From NCBI RefSeq assembly GCF_048820915.1, contig NZ_JBMERR010000021.1:1-64000 (forward strand): DNA of 64,000 nucleotides, written 5' to 3'. Below, piece by piece: positions 32,127-40,720 of this stretch. The notes under the pieces were generated by a model. The model did no database searches. It had not been told where the DNA came from and worked only from the letters and a program-made list of their open reading frames with translations. The position numbers and the translations under genes were made by a program. Source of the stretch: Cribrihabitans_A pelagius (lineage in GTDB: Bacteria; Pseudomonadota; Alphaproteobacteria; Rhodobacterales; Rhodobacteraceae). Position 1 is the first letter of the stretch, and every line of letters starts with the position of its first letter.

Positions 32127-33308
32127 TCAGGCGGCCGCGGCGATGGCAGTGCCGGCAGCAAAGCCGGAGGCCCAGGCCCATTGGAAGTTGTAGCCGCCGA
32201 GCCATCCGGTCACATCCACCGCCTCGCCGATGGCGTAGAGCCCCGGGACGGTCTTGGCTTCCATGCTGCGCGACGACAGCGCATCGGTGTCGATGCCGCC
32301 CAGCGTGACCTCGGCGGTGCGGTAGCCCTCGGTGCCGGCGGGCAGCAGCACCCAGTTTTGCAGGACGTCGCAAAACGCGCGCAGGGCGGTGTCGGACTGG
32401 TCGGCGAGGCGGCCGTTGAGGCCGAGTTCCGGCGCGAGGAACTCGACGAGGCGCGCGGGCAGGTGGCGGGCGAGCTCGGTGGTGAAGTCGCGGCCGCCCC
32501 CGGCCTGGCGCTGCTCCCGCAGGAGGTCATAAAGCGGTGTTTCCGGGATCAGGTTGACCCGGATCTCCTCGCCCTCGCGCCAGTAGGAGGAGAGCTGCAG
32601 CACGGAGGGGCCGGAGAGGCCGCGGTGGGTGAACAGGAGCGCCTCGTCGAAGGACGTGCGGTCGTTCGACAGCCGCGCGGGCAGGGCAACGCCGGAGAGC
32701 GGCTTGAAGCGGCCGTCCGGGAAGGTGAAGGGCACGAGCGCGGGGCGGGTTTCGGTGACCGGCAGACCGAACTGGCGGGCGAGGTCATAGGCGAGCCCGG
32801 TGGCGCCCATCTTGGGAATCGACTTGCCGCCGGTCGCCACTACAAGGTTGCGGCAGGTGACGGCCTGCGGCTTCCCCTCGCGCAGCAGGCTGACCTTGAA
32901 GCTATCCCCGATGCGCTCGACGGCCTCCACCGAGGTTTGCAGCCAGAGATCGGCGCCCGCGTCCTGCATCTCCCTGACCAGCATCTGGATGATCTGCTTG
33001 GCGGAGCCGTCGCAGAACAGCTGGCCCAGGGTCTTTTCGTGCCAGGCGATGCCGTGCCGGTCCACCAGCGCGATGAAATCCCACTGGGTGTAACGCGCCA
33101 TCGCCGACTTGCAGAAATGCGGATTGGCGGAGAGGTAGTTCTCCGGCGCGGCATACATGTTGGTGAAGTTGCAGCGGCCGCCGCCGGAGATGCGGATCTT
33201 CTCGCCCGGAGCCTTGGCGTGGTCGATCACCAGGGTGCGGCCGCGGGTATGGGCGGCGCACATCATGCCGGCTGCGCCGGCGCCGAGAATCAGGGTATCA
33301 ATCTGCAT
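32127..33308 (-). CDS. HI0933-family (YhiN-like) flavoprotein
   Basis: A 393-residue FAD protein of the HI0933/YhiN family. The N-terminal dinucleotide loop ILGAGAAGMMCAA, then GEKIRISGGGRCNFTN, the mid-protein LVVATGGKSIPKMGATG, and the C-terminal FAD-binding YAIGEAVDVTGWLGGYNFQW are all visible. The reaction is unknown; some relatives act in tRNA or lipid oxidation. ATG at 33308 (MQIDTLILG) is chosen; an ATG three codons upstream (MPAM) is equally possible. The gene lies antisense between murD and ftsW. Confidence 0.9.
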   Translation of the reverse strand: MQIDTLILGAGAAGMMCAAHTRGRTLVIDHAKAPGEKIRISGGGRCNFTNMYAAPENYLSANPHFCKSAMARYTQWDFIALVDRHGIAWHEKTLGQLFCDGSAKQIIQMLVREMQDAGADLWLQTSVEAVERIGDSFKVSLLREGKPQAVTCRNLVVATGGKSIPKMGATGLAYDLARQFGLPVTETRPALVPFTFPDGRFKPLSGVALPARLSNDRTSFDEALLFTHRGLSGPSVLQLSSYWREGEEIRVNLIPETPLYDLLREQRQAGGGRDFTTELARHLPARLVEFLAPELGLNGRLADQSDTALRAFCDVLQNWVLLPAGTEGYRTAEVTLGGIDTDALSSRSMEAKTVPGLYAIGEAVDVTGWLGGYNFQWAWASGFAAGTAIAAAA

Positions 33309-33470
33309 GGCGGGCATCGACCACGGAACGGGCAAGCGTGCAAGCGCGCGCTGTGCGAATTCCCGCCGCGCAGGGCGGAAGAGGCTGGCTTGATTACAGC
33401 TTTCCGGTTAGGCTTTTGTTCATAGACCCCGGCAAAGGGGCGGAACGAGGCAGATAGTGGCGGTATTTCC

Positions 33471-34640
33471 ATGACTGAGATGGTCTATGGCGCGGTTCCC
33501 GTGCAGACGGGCGAGCCGATTCTCCCGAAATGGTGGCGGACGCTGGACAAGTGGACGATGTCCTGCATCCTGATGCTGTTTGTGCTCGGCCTGCTCCTGG
33601 GGCTGGCGGCCTCGGTGCCGCTGGCGGCGCGCAACGGTTTTGACAACTTCCATTATGTGGAGCGGCAGGCGGTCTTCGGTGTCACGGCCCTTGTGGCGAT
33701 GCTGATCACCTCGATGATGTCGCCCACGCTGGTGCGGCGGCTGGCGGTGATCGGTTTTGCCGCGGCTTTTGTTGCGCTTGCATTTCTGCCGGTGTTTGGC
33801 ACCGATTTCGGCAAGGGGGCCACGCGCTGGTACTCGCTTGGCTTTGCCTCTCTGCAGCCGTCGGAATTCCTGAAGCCCGGGTTCGTGGTGGTGGCCGCCT
33901 GGATGATCGCGGCCAGCCAGCAGATCAACGGTCCGCCGGGCAAGCTGATGTCCTTTGGCCTTTGTGTGACCGTGGTGCTGATGCTGGTGATGCAGCCGGA
34001 CTTCGGCCAGGCCTGCCTGATCCTGTTTGGCTGGGGGGTGATGTATTTCGTCGCTGGCGCGCCGATGCTGCTCCTGGTCTGCATGGCGGCGGTGGTGGTG
34101 ATGGGCGGCATCTTTGCCTATTCCAGTTCGGAGCATTTTGCCCGCCGCATCGACGGCTTCCTGAACCCCGATGTCGACCCGACCACCCAGCTTGGCTATG
34201 CCACCAACGCAATCCGCGAGGGCGGGCTGTTCGGCGTCGGTGTCGGCGAGGGGCAGGTGAAATGGTCGCTGCCCGATGCTCATACCGATTTTATCGTCGC
34301 GGTTGCAGCCGAGGAATACGGGCTGGTGCTGGTGGTGGTGCTGATTGCGCTTTATGCGTTGATCGTGGTGCGCTCGCTGTTCCGGCTGATGCGCGAGCGG
34401 GACACTTTCATCCGCCTTGCGGGCACCGGGCTGGTCTGCGTCTTCGGGGTGCAGGCGATGATCAACATGGGCGTTGCGGTGCGGCTGCTGCCCGCCAAGG
34501 GCATGACGCTGCCGTTTGTGAGCTATGGCGGCTCCTCGCTGATCGCGACCGGCATTGCGGTGGGGATGCTGCTGGCCTTCACCCGGGCGCGGCCGCAGGG
34601 CGAGATCGCCGATTTCCTGAACGGGCGCGGCCGGGGCTGA
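33471..34640 (+). CDS. ftsW: FtsW, septal peptidoglycan polymerase (SEDS)
   Basis: Polymerises lipid II into septal glycan chains with FtsI. The 389-residue membrane protein has about 10 helices and the SEDS signatures RWYSLGFASLQPSEFLKPGF, the long periplasmic loop with AYSSSEHFARRIDGFLNPD (catalytic Asp region), NAIREGGLFGVGVGEGQVK and LPFVSYGGSSL near the C-terminus. The start follows a 162-bp gap opposite the flavoprotein gene, so a promoter here is expected. Confidence 0.96.
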   Translation: MTEMVYGAVPVQTGEPILPKWWRTLDKWTMSCILMLFVLGLLLGLAASVPLAARNGFDNFHYVERQAVFGVTALVAMLITSMMSPTLVRRLAVIGFAAAFVALAFLPVFGTDFGKGATRWYSLGFASLQPSEFLKPGFVVVAAWMIAASQQINGPPGKLMSFGLCVTVVLMLVMQPDFGQACLILFGWGVMYFVAGAPMLLLVCMAAVVVMGGIFAYSSSEHFARRIDGFLNPDVDPTTQLGYATNAIREGGLFGVGVGEGQVKWSLPDAHTDFIVAVAAEEYGLVLVVVLIALYALIVVRSLFRLMRERDTFIRLAGTGLVCVFGVQAMINMGVAVRLLPAKGMTLPFVSYGGSSLIATGIAVGMLLAFTRARPQGEIADFLNGRGRG

Positions 34641-34716
34641 CGGCCGGCGCTGGCCGCCAGGACCGAGAGCGGGCCTGCGGGCCGGGCTGAATGCGGAAAA
34701 AAGTCACCTGCGCTGG

Positions 34717-34740
34717 AACCGGGACGGCGCCGTCCCGGTT
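34717..34740. repeat. 24-bp perfect palindrome between ftsW and murG
   Basis: AACCGGGACGGC/GCCGTCCCGGTT, without a loop, is framed by CACCTGC and GCAGGTG-like flanks that could lengthen the stem. It lies 41 bases before murG. It may be an mRNA structure that affects murG translation or a protein site; no T-run follows. Confidence 0.6.
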
Positions 34741-34780
34741 GAGAACAGGTGCAGGCGAACAAAGAAAGAGACCATCACGG

Positions 34781-35872
34781 ATGGCACAGAAACTGCTTTT
34801 GATGGCGGCTGGCGGCACCGGCGGGCATATGTTCCCGGCGCAGGCGCTCGCCGAGGCGATGCTGAAGCGCGGCTGGCGGGTGAAGCTGTCGACCGACGCG
34901 CGCGGCGCCCGCTATACCGGCGGCTTCCCCCATTCAACCGAGATCACCGAGGTCTCCTCCGCCACCTTTGCCCGCGGCGGGCTGGCGGCCAAGGCGCTGG
35001 CGGGGCCGAAGATCGCGGCAGGCGTGCTGTCGATGGCGCGGCAGATGCGCCGCGACCGTCCCGATGCGGTGATCGGTTTTGGCGGCTACCCGTCGATCCC
35101 GGCGCTGGGGGCGGCGGTGCTCTTGAAGCTGCCGCGGATGATCCACGAGCAGAACGGTGTCCTTGGCCGGGTGAACCAGCTTTTTGCCAAGCGCGTCTCG
35201 GGCGTGGCCTGCGGCACCTGGCCGACCGACCTGCCCGCGGGCGTCGCGCATGAGCATGTCGGCAACCCGGTGCGCGCCGCGGTGGCCGAGCGCGCGGGTG
35301 CGGCCTATATTCCGCCGGGCGACTACCCGATGTCGGTGCTGGTGATCGGCGGCAGCCAGGGCGCGCGGATCCTGTCGGACGTGGTGCCCGCGGCGATGGC
35401 GGCGCTGCCGGAGCCGCTGCGCCGCCATCTGCGCGTCTCGCATCAGGCGCGCGAGGAGGACCGTGCCCGGGTGGCGGAGTTTTACGCCAGCCATGGCATC
35501 GACGCCGATGTGCAGAGCTTTTTCACCGATGTGCCCGCCCGCATGTCGGAAGCGCAGCTGGTGATTTCGCGCTCCGGCGCCTCTTCGGTTGCGGACATTG
35601 CCGCGATCGGGCGGCCGTCGGTCCTGATCCCCTTTGCCGCCGCCGCAGGCGACCACCAGACTGCCAATGCCCGCGGTCTGGTGAGCGCCAATGCTGCCGT
35701 GATGATCCCGGAAAGCGCGCTTGATGTTCCGGTCCTGGCAGAGCATATGGGCGCAATTCTGAGTAACCCGCAGGCCGCCGCGCAGATGGCGTCTGCTGCA
35801 CTGAACGCCGGTGTTCCGGACGCCACCGAGAGGCTGGTGGCGCTGGTCGAGCAACTGGCCGAGGAAGGATGA
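34781..35872 (+). CDS. murG: MurG, lipid II-forming GlcNAc transferase
   Basis: Adds GlcNAc to lipid I at the cytoplasmic face of the inner membrane. The 363-residue GT-B enzyme has the N-terminal GGTGGHMFPAQALAE loop (11-), IGFGGYPSIPALGAA, HEQNGVLGRVN and the UDP-GlcNAc site LVIGGSQGARILSDV, then SRSGASSVADIAAIGRP. ATG at 34781 begins MAQKLLLMAAGG. murC follows four bases later. Confidence 0.96.
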   Translation: MAQKLLLMAAGGTGGHMFPAQALAEAMLKRGWRVKLSTDARGARYTGGFPHSTEITEVSSATFARGGLAAKALAGPKIAAGVLSMARQMRRDRPDAVIGFGGYPSIPALGAAVLLKLPRMIHEQNGVLGRVNQLFAKRVSGVACGTWPTDLPAGVAHEHVGNPVRAAVAERAGAAYIPPGDYPMSVLVIGGSQGARILSDVVPAAMAALPEPLRRHLRVSHQAREEDRARVAEFYASHGIDADVQSFFTDVPARMSEAQLVISRSGASSVADIAAIGRPSVLIPFAAAAGDHQTANARGLVSANAAVMIPESALDVPVLAEHMGAILSNPQAAAQMASAALNAGVPDATERLVALVEQLAEEG

Positions 35873-35876
35873 AAGT

Positions 35877-37274
35877 ATGAACCCTGCAACCAAACTGCCC
35901 GGTGATGTTGGCCCGATCCATTTTGTAGGCATCGGCGGCATCGGCATGTCGGGCATCGCCGAGGTGCTGTTGAACCTGGGCTACAGCGTGCAGGGCTCGG
36001 ACCTGAAGGCCTCCAAGATCACCGGCCGCCTGGAGGAGCTGGGCGCGCGTATCTTCACCGGCCAGCGGGCGGAGAACCTCGAGGGCGCTGCCGTGGTGGT
36101 GATCTCCTCGGCGATCAAGCCGGGCAACGACGAGCTGGACGAGGCCCGCCGCCGCGGCCTGCCGGTGGTGCGCCGGGCCGAGATGCTGGCCGAGCTGATG
36201 CGGCTGAAATCGAACATCGCGATTGCCGGCACCCACGGCAAGACCACCACCACAACGATGATGGCGGAGCTGATGGTGGCGGGCGGGTTCGACCCGACCG
36301 TGGTCAATGGCGGCATCATCCATGCCTACGGTTCGAACGCGCGGATGGGGCAGGGCGAGTGGATGGTGGTGGAGGCCGACGAGTCCGACGGCACCTTCAA
36401 CCGCCTGCCCGCGACCATCGCCGTGGTCACCAATATCGACCCCGAGCACATGGAGCACTGGGGCGATTTCGACCGGCTGCGCGAAGGCTTCCTGGAGTTT
36501 GTCTCCAACATCCCCTTCTACGGCATCGCAGTCTGCTGCACCGACCATGCCGAGGTGCAGGCGCTGGTGGGGCGGATCTCCGACCGCCGTGTTGTCACCT
36601 ATGGGTTCAACGCCCAGGCTGACGTTCGGGCGGTGAACCTGACCTACAAGGGGGGCATCGCGCATTTCGATGTCGTCTTGCGCGCCGAGGACCGGGTGAT
36701 CGAGGGCTGCACCCTGCCGATGCCGGGCGATCACAATGTCTCCAACGCGCTGTCCGCTGTCGCCGTGGCGCGGCATCTGGGCATGAACAGCAGCGAGATC
36801 CGCACCGCGCTTGCCGAATTCCGCGGCGTCAACCGGCGCTTCACCAAGGTGGGCGAGGTTGGCGGCGTCTCCATCATCGACGATTACGGCCATCACCCGG
36901 TGGAAATCGCCGCGGTGCTGAAGGCGGCGCGCCAGGCCTGCGAGGGCCGGGTGATCGCGGTCCACCAGCCGCACCGTTACTCGCGGCTGTCCAACCTGTT
37001 CGACGATTTCTGCGCCTGCTTCAATGAAGCCGACGTGGTCGCCATCGCCGAGGTGTTTTCGGCCGGCGAAGATCCGATCGAGGGCGCGGGCCGCGACGAT
37101 CTGGTGGCGGGGCTGATCCGCCACGGCCACCGCCACGCCCGCGCAATCCTGAGCGAGGACGACCTGGAGCGGCTGGTGCGCGAGCAGGCGCGGCCGGGCG
37201 ACATGGTGGTCTGCCTCGGCGCGGGCACCATCAGCACCTGGGCCAACGCGCTGCCCGCACGGCTGGAGGCCTAG
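35877..37274 (+). CDS. murC: MurC, UDP-MurNAc: L-Ala ligase
   Basis: Adds L-alanine to UDP-MurNAc, the first peptide step of peptidoglycan synthesis. The 465 residues carry the Rossmann loop FVGIGGIGMSGIAEV, the ATP loop AGTHGKTTTTT (about 117-127), VEADESDGTF, and HQPHRYSR with DDYGHHPVEI in the C-terminal domain. GAGGAAGG lies before the ATG; the gene begins four bases after murG. Confidence 0.96.
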   Translation: MNPATKLPGDVGPIHFVGIGGIGMSGIAEVLLNLGYSVQGSDLKASKITGRLEELGARIFTGQRAENLEGAAVVVISSAIKPGNDELDEARRRGLPVVRRAEMLAELMRLKSNIAIAGTHGKTTTTTMMAELMVAGGFDPTVVNGGIIHAYGSNARMGQGEWMVVEADESDGTFNRLPATIAVVTNIDPEHMEHWGDFDRLREGFLEFVSNIPFYGIAVCCTDHAEVQALVGRISDRRVVTYGFNAQADVRAVNLTYKGGIAHFDVVLRAEDRVIEGCTLPMPGDHNVSNALSAVAVARHLGMNSSEIRTALAEFRGVNRRFTKVGEVGGVSIIDDYGHHPVEIAAVLKAARQACEGRVIAVHQPHRYSRLSNLFDDFCACFNEADVVAIAEVFSAGEDPIEGAGRDDLVAGLIRHGHRHARAILSEDDLERLVREQARPGDMVVCLGAGTISTWANALPARLEA

Positions 37275-37336
37275 CGGGTGCGGCATCGCCAGGCTGAACG
37301 ATTCACAAGGGCCCGCCGGGCCGGGGAGGCGGCGCA

Positions 37337-37585
37337 GTGACCGCCTCGCTCACCCTGGCCGCGGTCTGGGCGCTGGCGGCCAACGTGCTGGCGATGCTGC
37401 CGAGCCGCGACAACCACTGGACCCGCGCCTATGTGCTGATCGTGCTGGGCATCCCGCTCCTGGGCTATGTGACCTATGAAAACGGCCCCTGGTGGGGACT
37501 GGCCCTGCTGCTGGCGGGCATGTCGGTGCTGCGCTGGCCGCTGATCCGTCTGGGCCGCTGGCTGCGCGAGACCTTCGGCCGCTGA
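37337..37585 (+). CDS. DUF2484 small membrane protein
   Basis: An 82-residue protein with three hydrophobic helices (LTLAAVWALAANVLAML, AYVLIVLGIPLLGYV, LALLLAGMSVLRWPL) and a basic tail. This is DUF2484, a family found mostly in Rhodobacterales next to murC and murB. Start GTG at 37337 has GGGGAGG upstream. Its place inside the dcw cluster hints at an envelope role, but no function is known. Confidence 0.82.
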   Translation: MTASLTLAAVWALAANVLAMLPSRDNHWTRAYVLIVLGIPLLGYVTYENGPWWGLALLLAGMSVLRWPLIRLGRWLRETFGR

Positions 37586-37667
37586 GCCGCCACCCGCCGC
37601 CCGCGGCCGGTGCGCGCCTTGCCTCTTTATTTTGGCGCCCGGCTCGGCTACGGACTAGGGCCGCAGG

Positions 37668-38636
37668 ATGTCTGCAAAGAGGGACAGAAAAAAGATGGCG
37701 GCAACTTCCGGCAAGGAACTGCCAGGCGTCCGCGGGCGGCTGGCGGCAGGCAAACAGCTTTCCGAATTGACATGGCTGCGCGTCGGCGGGCCCGCTGACC
37801 ATTTCTTCCAGCCCGCCGATGCCGGGGATCTGGCGCAGTTCCTGCGCGATCTCGACCCGGAGGTGCCGGTGTTTCCAATCGGCGTGGGTTCCAACCTCAT
37901 CGTGCGCGACGGCGGGCTGCGGGCGGTGGTGATCCGGCTGGGCCGCGGCTTCAACAGCATCGAGACCGAGGGCGGCACCGTGGTGGCGGGCGCGGCCGCG
38001 CTGGATGCGCATGTGGCGCGGCGGGCAGCGGATGCGGGCATCGACCTTACCTTTCTGCGCACCATTCCGGGCACTATTGGCGGCGCGGTAAGAATGAACG
38101 CGGGCTGCTATGGCAGCTATCTCGCAGATGTCTTCCAATCCGCCACCATCGTGACCCGCCAGGGCGAGATCCGCGAGGTCAATGCCGAAGAGCTTCGCTT
38201 CGGCTACCGGCAGACCGAGTTTCCCGAGGGCGCAGTGCTGGTCTCGGCCACGCTGCGCGGGGCGGAAGGCGATCCGGAGGAGCTGCACGCGCGCATGCAG
38301 GCGCAGCTGGAGGCGCGCGACGCCAGCCAGCCCACCCGCGACCGCTCGGCCGGCTCCACCTTCCGCAACCCGGCGGGGTTTTCTTCGACCGGGCGGGCGG
38401 ATGACGTGCATGACCTCAAGGCCTGGAAGGTGATCGACGACGCCGGCATGCGCGGCGCCCGCCGCGGCGGCGCCCAGATGAGCGAGAAGCATTCCAACTT
38501 TCTGATCAATACCGGTGGCGCAAGTGCCGCAGATCTTGAGGGGCTGGGGGAAGATGTGCGACAAAAGGTTTACGAAGATTCTGGCATCACGCTAGAGTGG
38601 GAAATCATGCGGATAGGTGATCCGCTTCCCGAATAA
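37668..38636 (+). CDS. murB: MurB, UDP-MurNAc dehydrogenase
   Basis: Reduces UDP-GlcNAc-enolpyruvate to UDP-MurNAc with NADPH and FAD. The 322-residue (type II) enzyme shows ELTWLRVGGPADHF, the FAD loop PIGVGSNLIVRDGG, PGTIGGAVRMNAGCYG, the proton-donor Ser in SAGSTFRNP and the C-terminal Glu near ITLEWEIMRIG. An internal ATG at 37695 (MAATSGKEL) is an alternative start; neither has a clear ribosome site, and the gene may be translated by coupling. Confidence 0.95.
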   Translation: MSAKRDRKKMAATSGKELPGVRGRLAAGKQLSELTWLRVGGPADHFFQPADAGDLAQFLRDLDPEVPVFPIGVGSNLIVRDGGLRAVVIRLGRGFNSIETEGGTVVAGAAALDAHVARRAADAGIDLTFLRTIPGTIGGAVRMNAGCYGSYLADVFQSATIVTRQGEIREVNAEELRFGYRQTEFPEGAVLVSATLRGAEGDPEELHARMQAQLEARDASQPTRDRSAGSTFRNPAGFSSTGRADDVHDLKAWKVIDDAGMRGARRGGAQMSEKHSNFLINTGGASAADLEGLGEDVRQKVYEDSGITLEWEIMRIGDPLPE

Positions 38637-38724
38637 GCGATAAAAACCAAAGGCATTTACCGGCCGACGCGCCTGCGGCGCTGGGCCGGGATGCACGGCG
38701 GGGCAGCGGCCGTTTTAATCTTGG

Positions 38725-38739
38725 TAAAGGCAGCGTTAA
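38725..38739 (+). promoter_or_regulatory. Possible CtrA-type site upstream of ddl
   Basis: TAAA-GGCAGCG-TTAA resembles the alphaproteobacterial CtrA box TTAA-N7-TTAA with one mismatch. It lies in the 275-bp gap between murB and ddl, which otherwise holds no gene. Confidence 0.3.
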
Positions 38740-38911
38740 CGCCCCGGTAAGGATTTCGGCACTAATGTGCCGGGGCCCGGCGTTAGGCTGCCGGGCTGCT
38801 GCGGCGGAGCCTCCCGGAAGGCCGGGCCGCGGTGCAGGAACCAAGGGCGGGCCCGCGAGCCGGCTCCAACAATCAGGGGCTAAAAAGCCCCCAGGCAAGA
38901 AGGCGCGAGTG

Positions 38912-39832
38912 GTGAGTAAGTCGAGCGGGACACTCCCGAAAGTGGCGGTGCTGAAAGGCGGCCCTTCGGCCGAACGCGAGGTTTCGCTGTCGAGCGGCCG
39001 GGAATGCGCGGCGGCGCTTCGGGGCGAGGGATTCGAGGTCGTGGAGATCGACGCGGGGACAGACCTCTGCGCGCGGCTGCAGGACGTGAAGCCGGATGTG
39101 GTCTTCAACGCGCTGCACGGGCGCTGGGGCGAGGACGGCTGCGTGCAGGGCATGCTGGAATGGCTGGGCCTGCCCTATACCCACTCCGGTGTGCTGGCCT
39201 CGGCGCTGGCTATGGACAAGCAGCGCTCCAAGGAGGCCTACCGCGCCGCCGGGCTGCCGGTGGTCGAAAGCGGGCTGTTTGCCAAGGAGGCCGTCAGCGC
39301 AGGCCACGTGATGCCGCCGCCTTATGTGGTGAAGCCCAACAACGAAGGCTCCAGCGTCGGCATCTATATCGTGCATGAGGCCGCCAATGGCCCGCCGCAG
39401 CTGTCGGCGGAGATGCCGGAGCAATTGATGGTGGAGACCTACGCGCCGGGTCGCGAGCTCACCACCACCGTGATCGGGGACCGGGCGCTGACTGTGACCG
39501 ACATCCTCACCGACGGCTGGTACGACTACGATGCCAAGTACAAGCCCGGCGGCTCCCGCCATGTGCTGCCCGCGCAGATCCCGCAGGAAATTCATGACCT
39601 CTGCCTCGGCTACGCGCTGGCGGCGCACCGGGTCCTGGGATGCCGGGGCGTGAGCCGCACCGATTTCCGCTGGGACGAGGCGCGCGGCGCCGCGGGGCTG
39701 ATCCTCCTGGAGACCAACACCCAGCCCGGCATGACGCCGACGTCTCTGGTGCCTGAGCAGGCGGCATTTTGCGGCATGAGCTTTGGCGCCCTTTGCGCCT
39801 GGATGGTGGAGGATGCCTCATGCAATCGCTGA
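38912..39832 (+). CDS. ddl: Ddl, D-Ala: D-Ala ligase
   Basis: Joins two D-alanines with ATP, supplying the dipeptide for MurF. The 306-residue ATP-grasp enzyme has VAVLKGGPSAEREVSLSSGR, FNALHGRWGEDGCVQGMLE, the ATP-binding VVKPNNEGSSVGIYIV and the metal/omega loop ETNTQPGMTPTSLVPEQA. Start GTG at 38912 gives (M)SKSSGTLPKVAV; an ATG further upstream would add a disordered basic stretch. It overlaps ftsQ by 13 bases. Confidence 0.95.
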   Translation: MSKSSGTLPKVAVLKGGPSAEREVSLSSGRECAAALRGEGFEVVEIDAGTDLCARLQDVKPDVVFNALHGRWGEDGCVQGMLEWLGLPYTHSGVLASALAMDKQRSKEAYRAAGLPVVESGLFAKEAVSAGHVMPPPYVVKPNNEGSSVGIYIVHEAANGPPQLSAEMPEQLMVETYAPGRELTTTVIGDRALTVTDILTDGWYDYDAKYKPGGSRHVLPAQIPQEIHDLCLGYALAAHRVLGCRGVSRTDFRWDEARGAAGLILLETNTQPGMTPTSLVPEQAAFCGMSFGALCAWMVEDASCNR

Positions 39833-40719
39833 AACGGCGCTTTCACGGCAGCAGCGGCGGAGAGGGGCGGGCGGACCCGGCGCCCTCGCGGCTGAAATAC
39901 CGGCTGCAGCGCTGGATGCTGACGCCGGGTATCCGCTTTGGTCTGCGCTTCGGAGTGCCGCTGTGCCTGATGCTGGCGGCGGGCAGCGCCTATCTCGCCG
40001 ATGAGGGCCGCCGCGACGGGCTGCAGCAGCTGGTCAACAGCGCCCGCGCCGCGATCGAGGAACGGCCCGAGTTCATGGTCAAGGTGATGGCGGTGGACGG
40101 AGCCGGGCCCAGCGTGGCGCAGGATATCCGCGAGGTCGTGCCGCTCGATTTCCCGGTCAGCTCCTTCGATCTGGATCTCGCGCAGATCCGCGACGTGATT
40201 ACCGGGCTCGACCCTGTGAAGACCGCGAGCGTGCGCATCCGCCCCGGCGGCGTGCTGCAGGTCGATGTCGAGGAGCGCAAGCCGGCGGTGATCTGGCGCA
40301 GCCGTGAGGGGCTGGCGCTTCTGGATGAGAACGGCATCCACGTGGCCGAGCTCGGCCGCCGCAGTCTGCATCCCGATCTGCCGCTGATCGCCGGCCGCGG
40401 TGCCCGCGACGCGGTGCCGGAAGCCATGCAGCTGTTTGCTGCGGCGCAGCCGCTGGGAGCACGGCTGCGCGGGCTGGTGCGGGTCGGGGAGCGGCGCTGG
40501 GACGTGGTGCTGGACCGCAAGCAGCGCATCATGCTGCCCGCGCGCGAGCCGGTGCCGGCGCTGGAGCGGGTGCTGGCGGTGAGCGAGGTGCAGGAACTTC
40601 TGGAGCGGGACGTGGCGGCCGTCGACATGCGCCTGGCCGCCCGCCCGACCGTGCGGATGACTGAAAACGCAGTGGAAAACTGGTGGCGCATCAGGCAGTT
40701 GAACGGGGGCGGGCAATAA
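39820..40719 (+). CDS. ftsQ: FtsQ, cell division protein
   Basis: Scaffold of the divisome in the inner membrane. The 299 residues include a cytoplasmic basic tail, a membrane helix (about residues 43-59, FGVPLCLMLAAGSAYLA), a POTRA-like region with the DIREVVPLDFPVSSFDLDL segment and a beta domain (GLDPVKTASVRIRPGGVLQV; VEERKPAVIWR). The ATG lies inside the end of ddl, so translation is coupled; ftsA starts 1 bp after its stop. Confidence 0.92.
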   Translation: MQSLKRRFHGSSGGEGRADPAPSRLKYRLQRWMLTPGIRFGLRFGVPLCLMLAAGSAYLADEGRRDGLQQLVNSARAAIEERPEFMVKVMAVDGAGPSVAQDIREVVPLDFPVSSFDLDLAQIRDVITGLDPVKTASVRIRPGGVLQVDVEERKPAVIWRSREGLALLDENGIHVAELGRRSLHPDLPLIAGRGARDAVPEAMQLFAAAQPLGARLRGLVRVGERRWDVVLDRKQRIMLPAREPVPALERVLAVSEVQELLERDVAAVDMRLAARPTVRMTENAVENWWRIRQLNGGGQ

Positions 40720-40720
40720 G

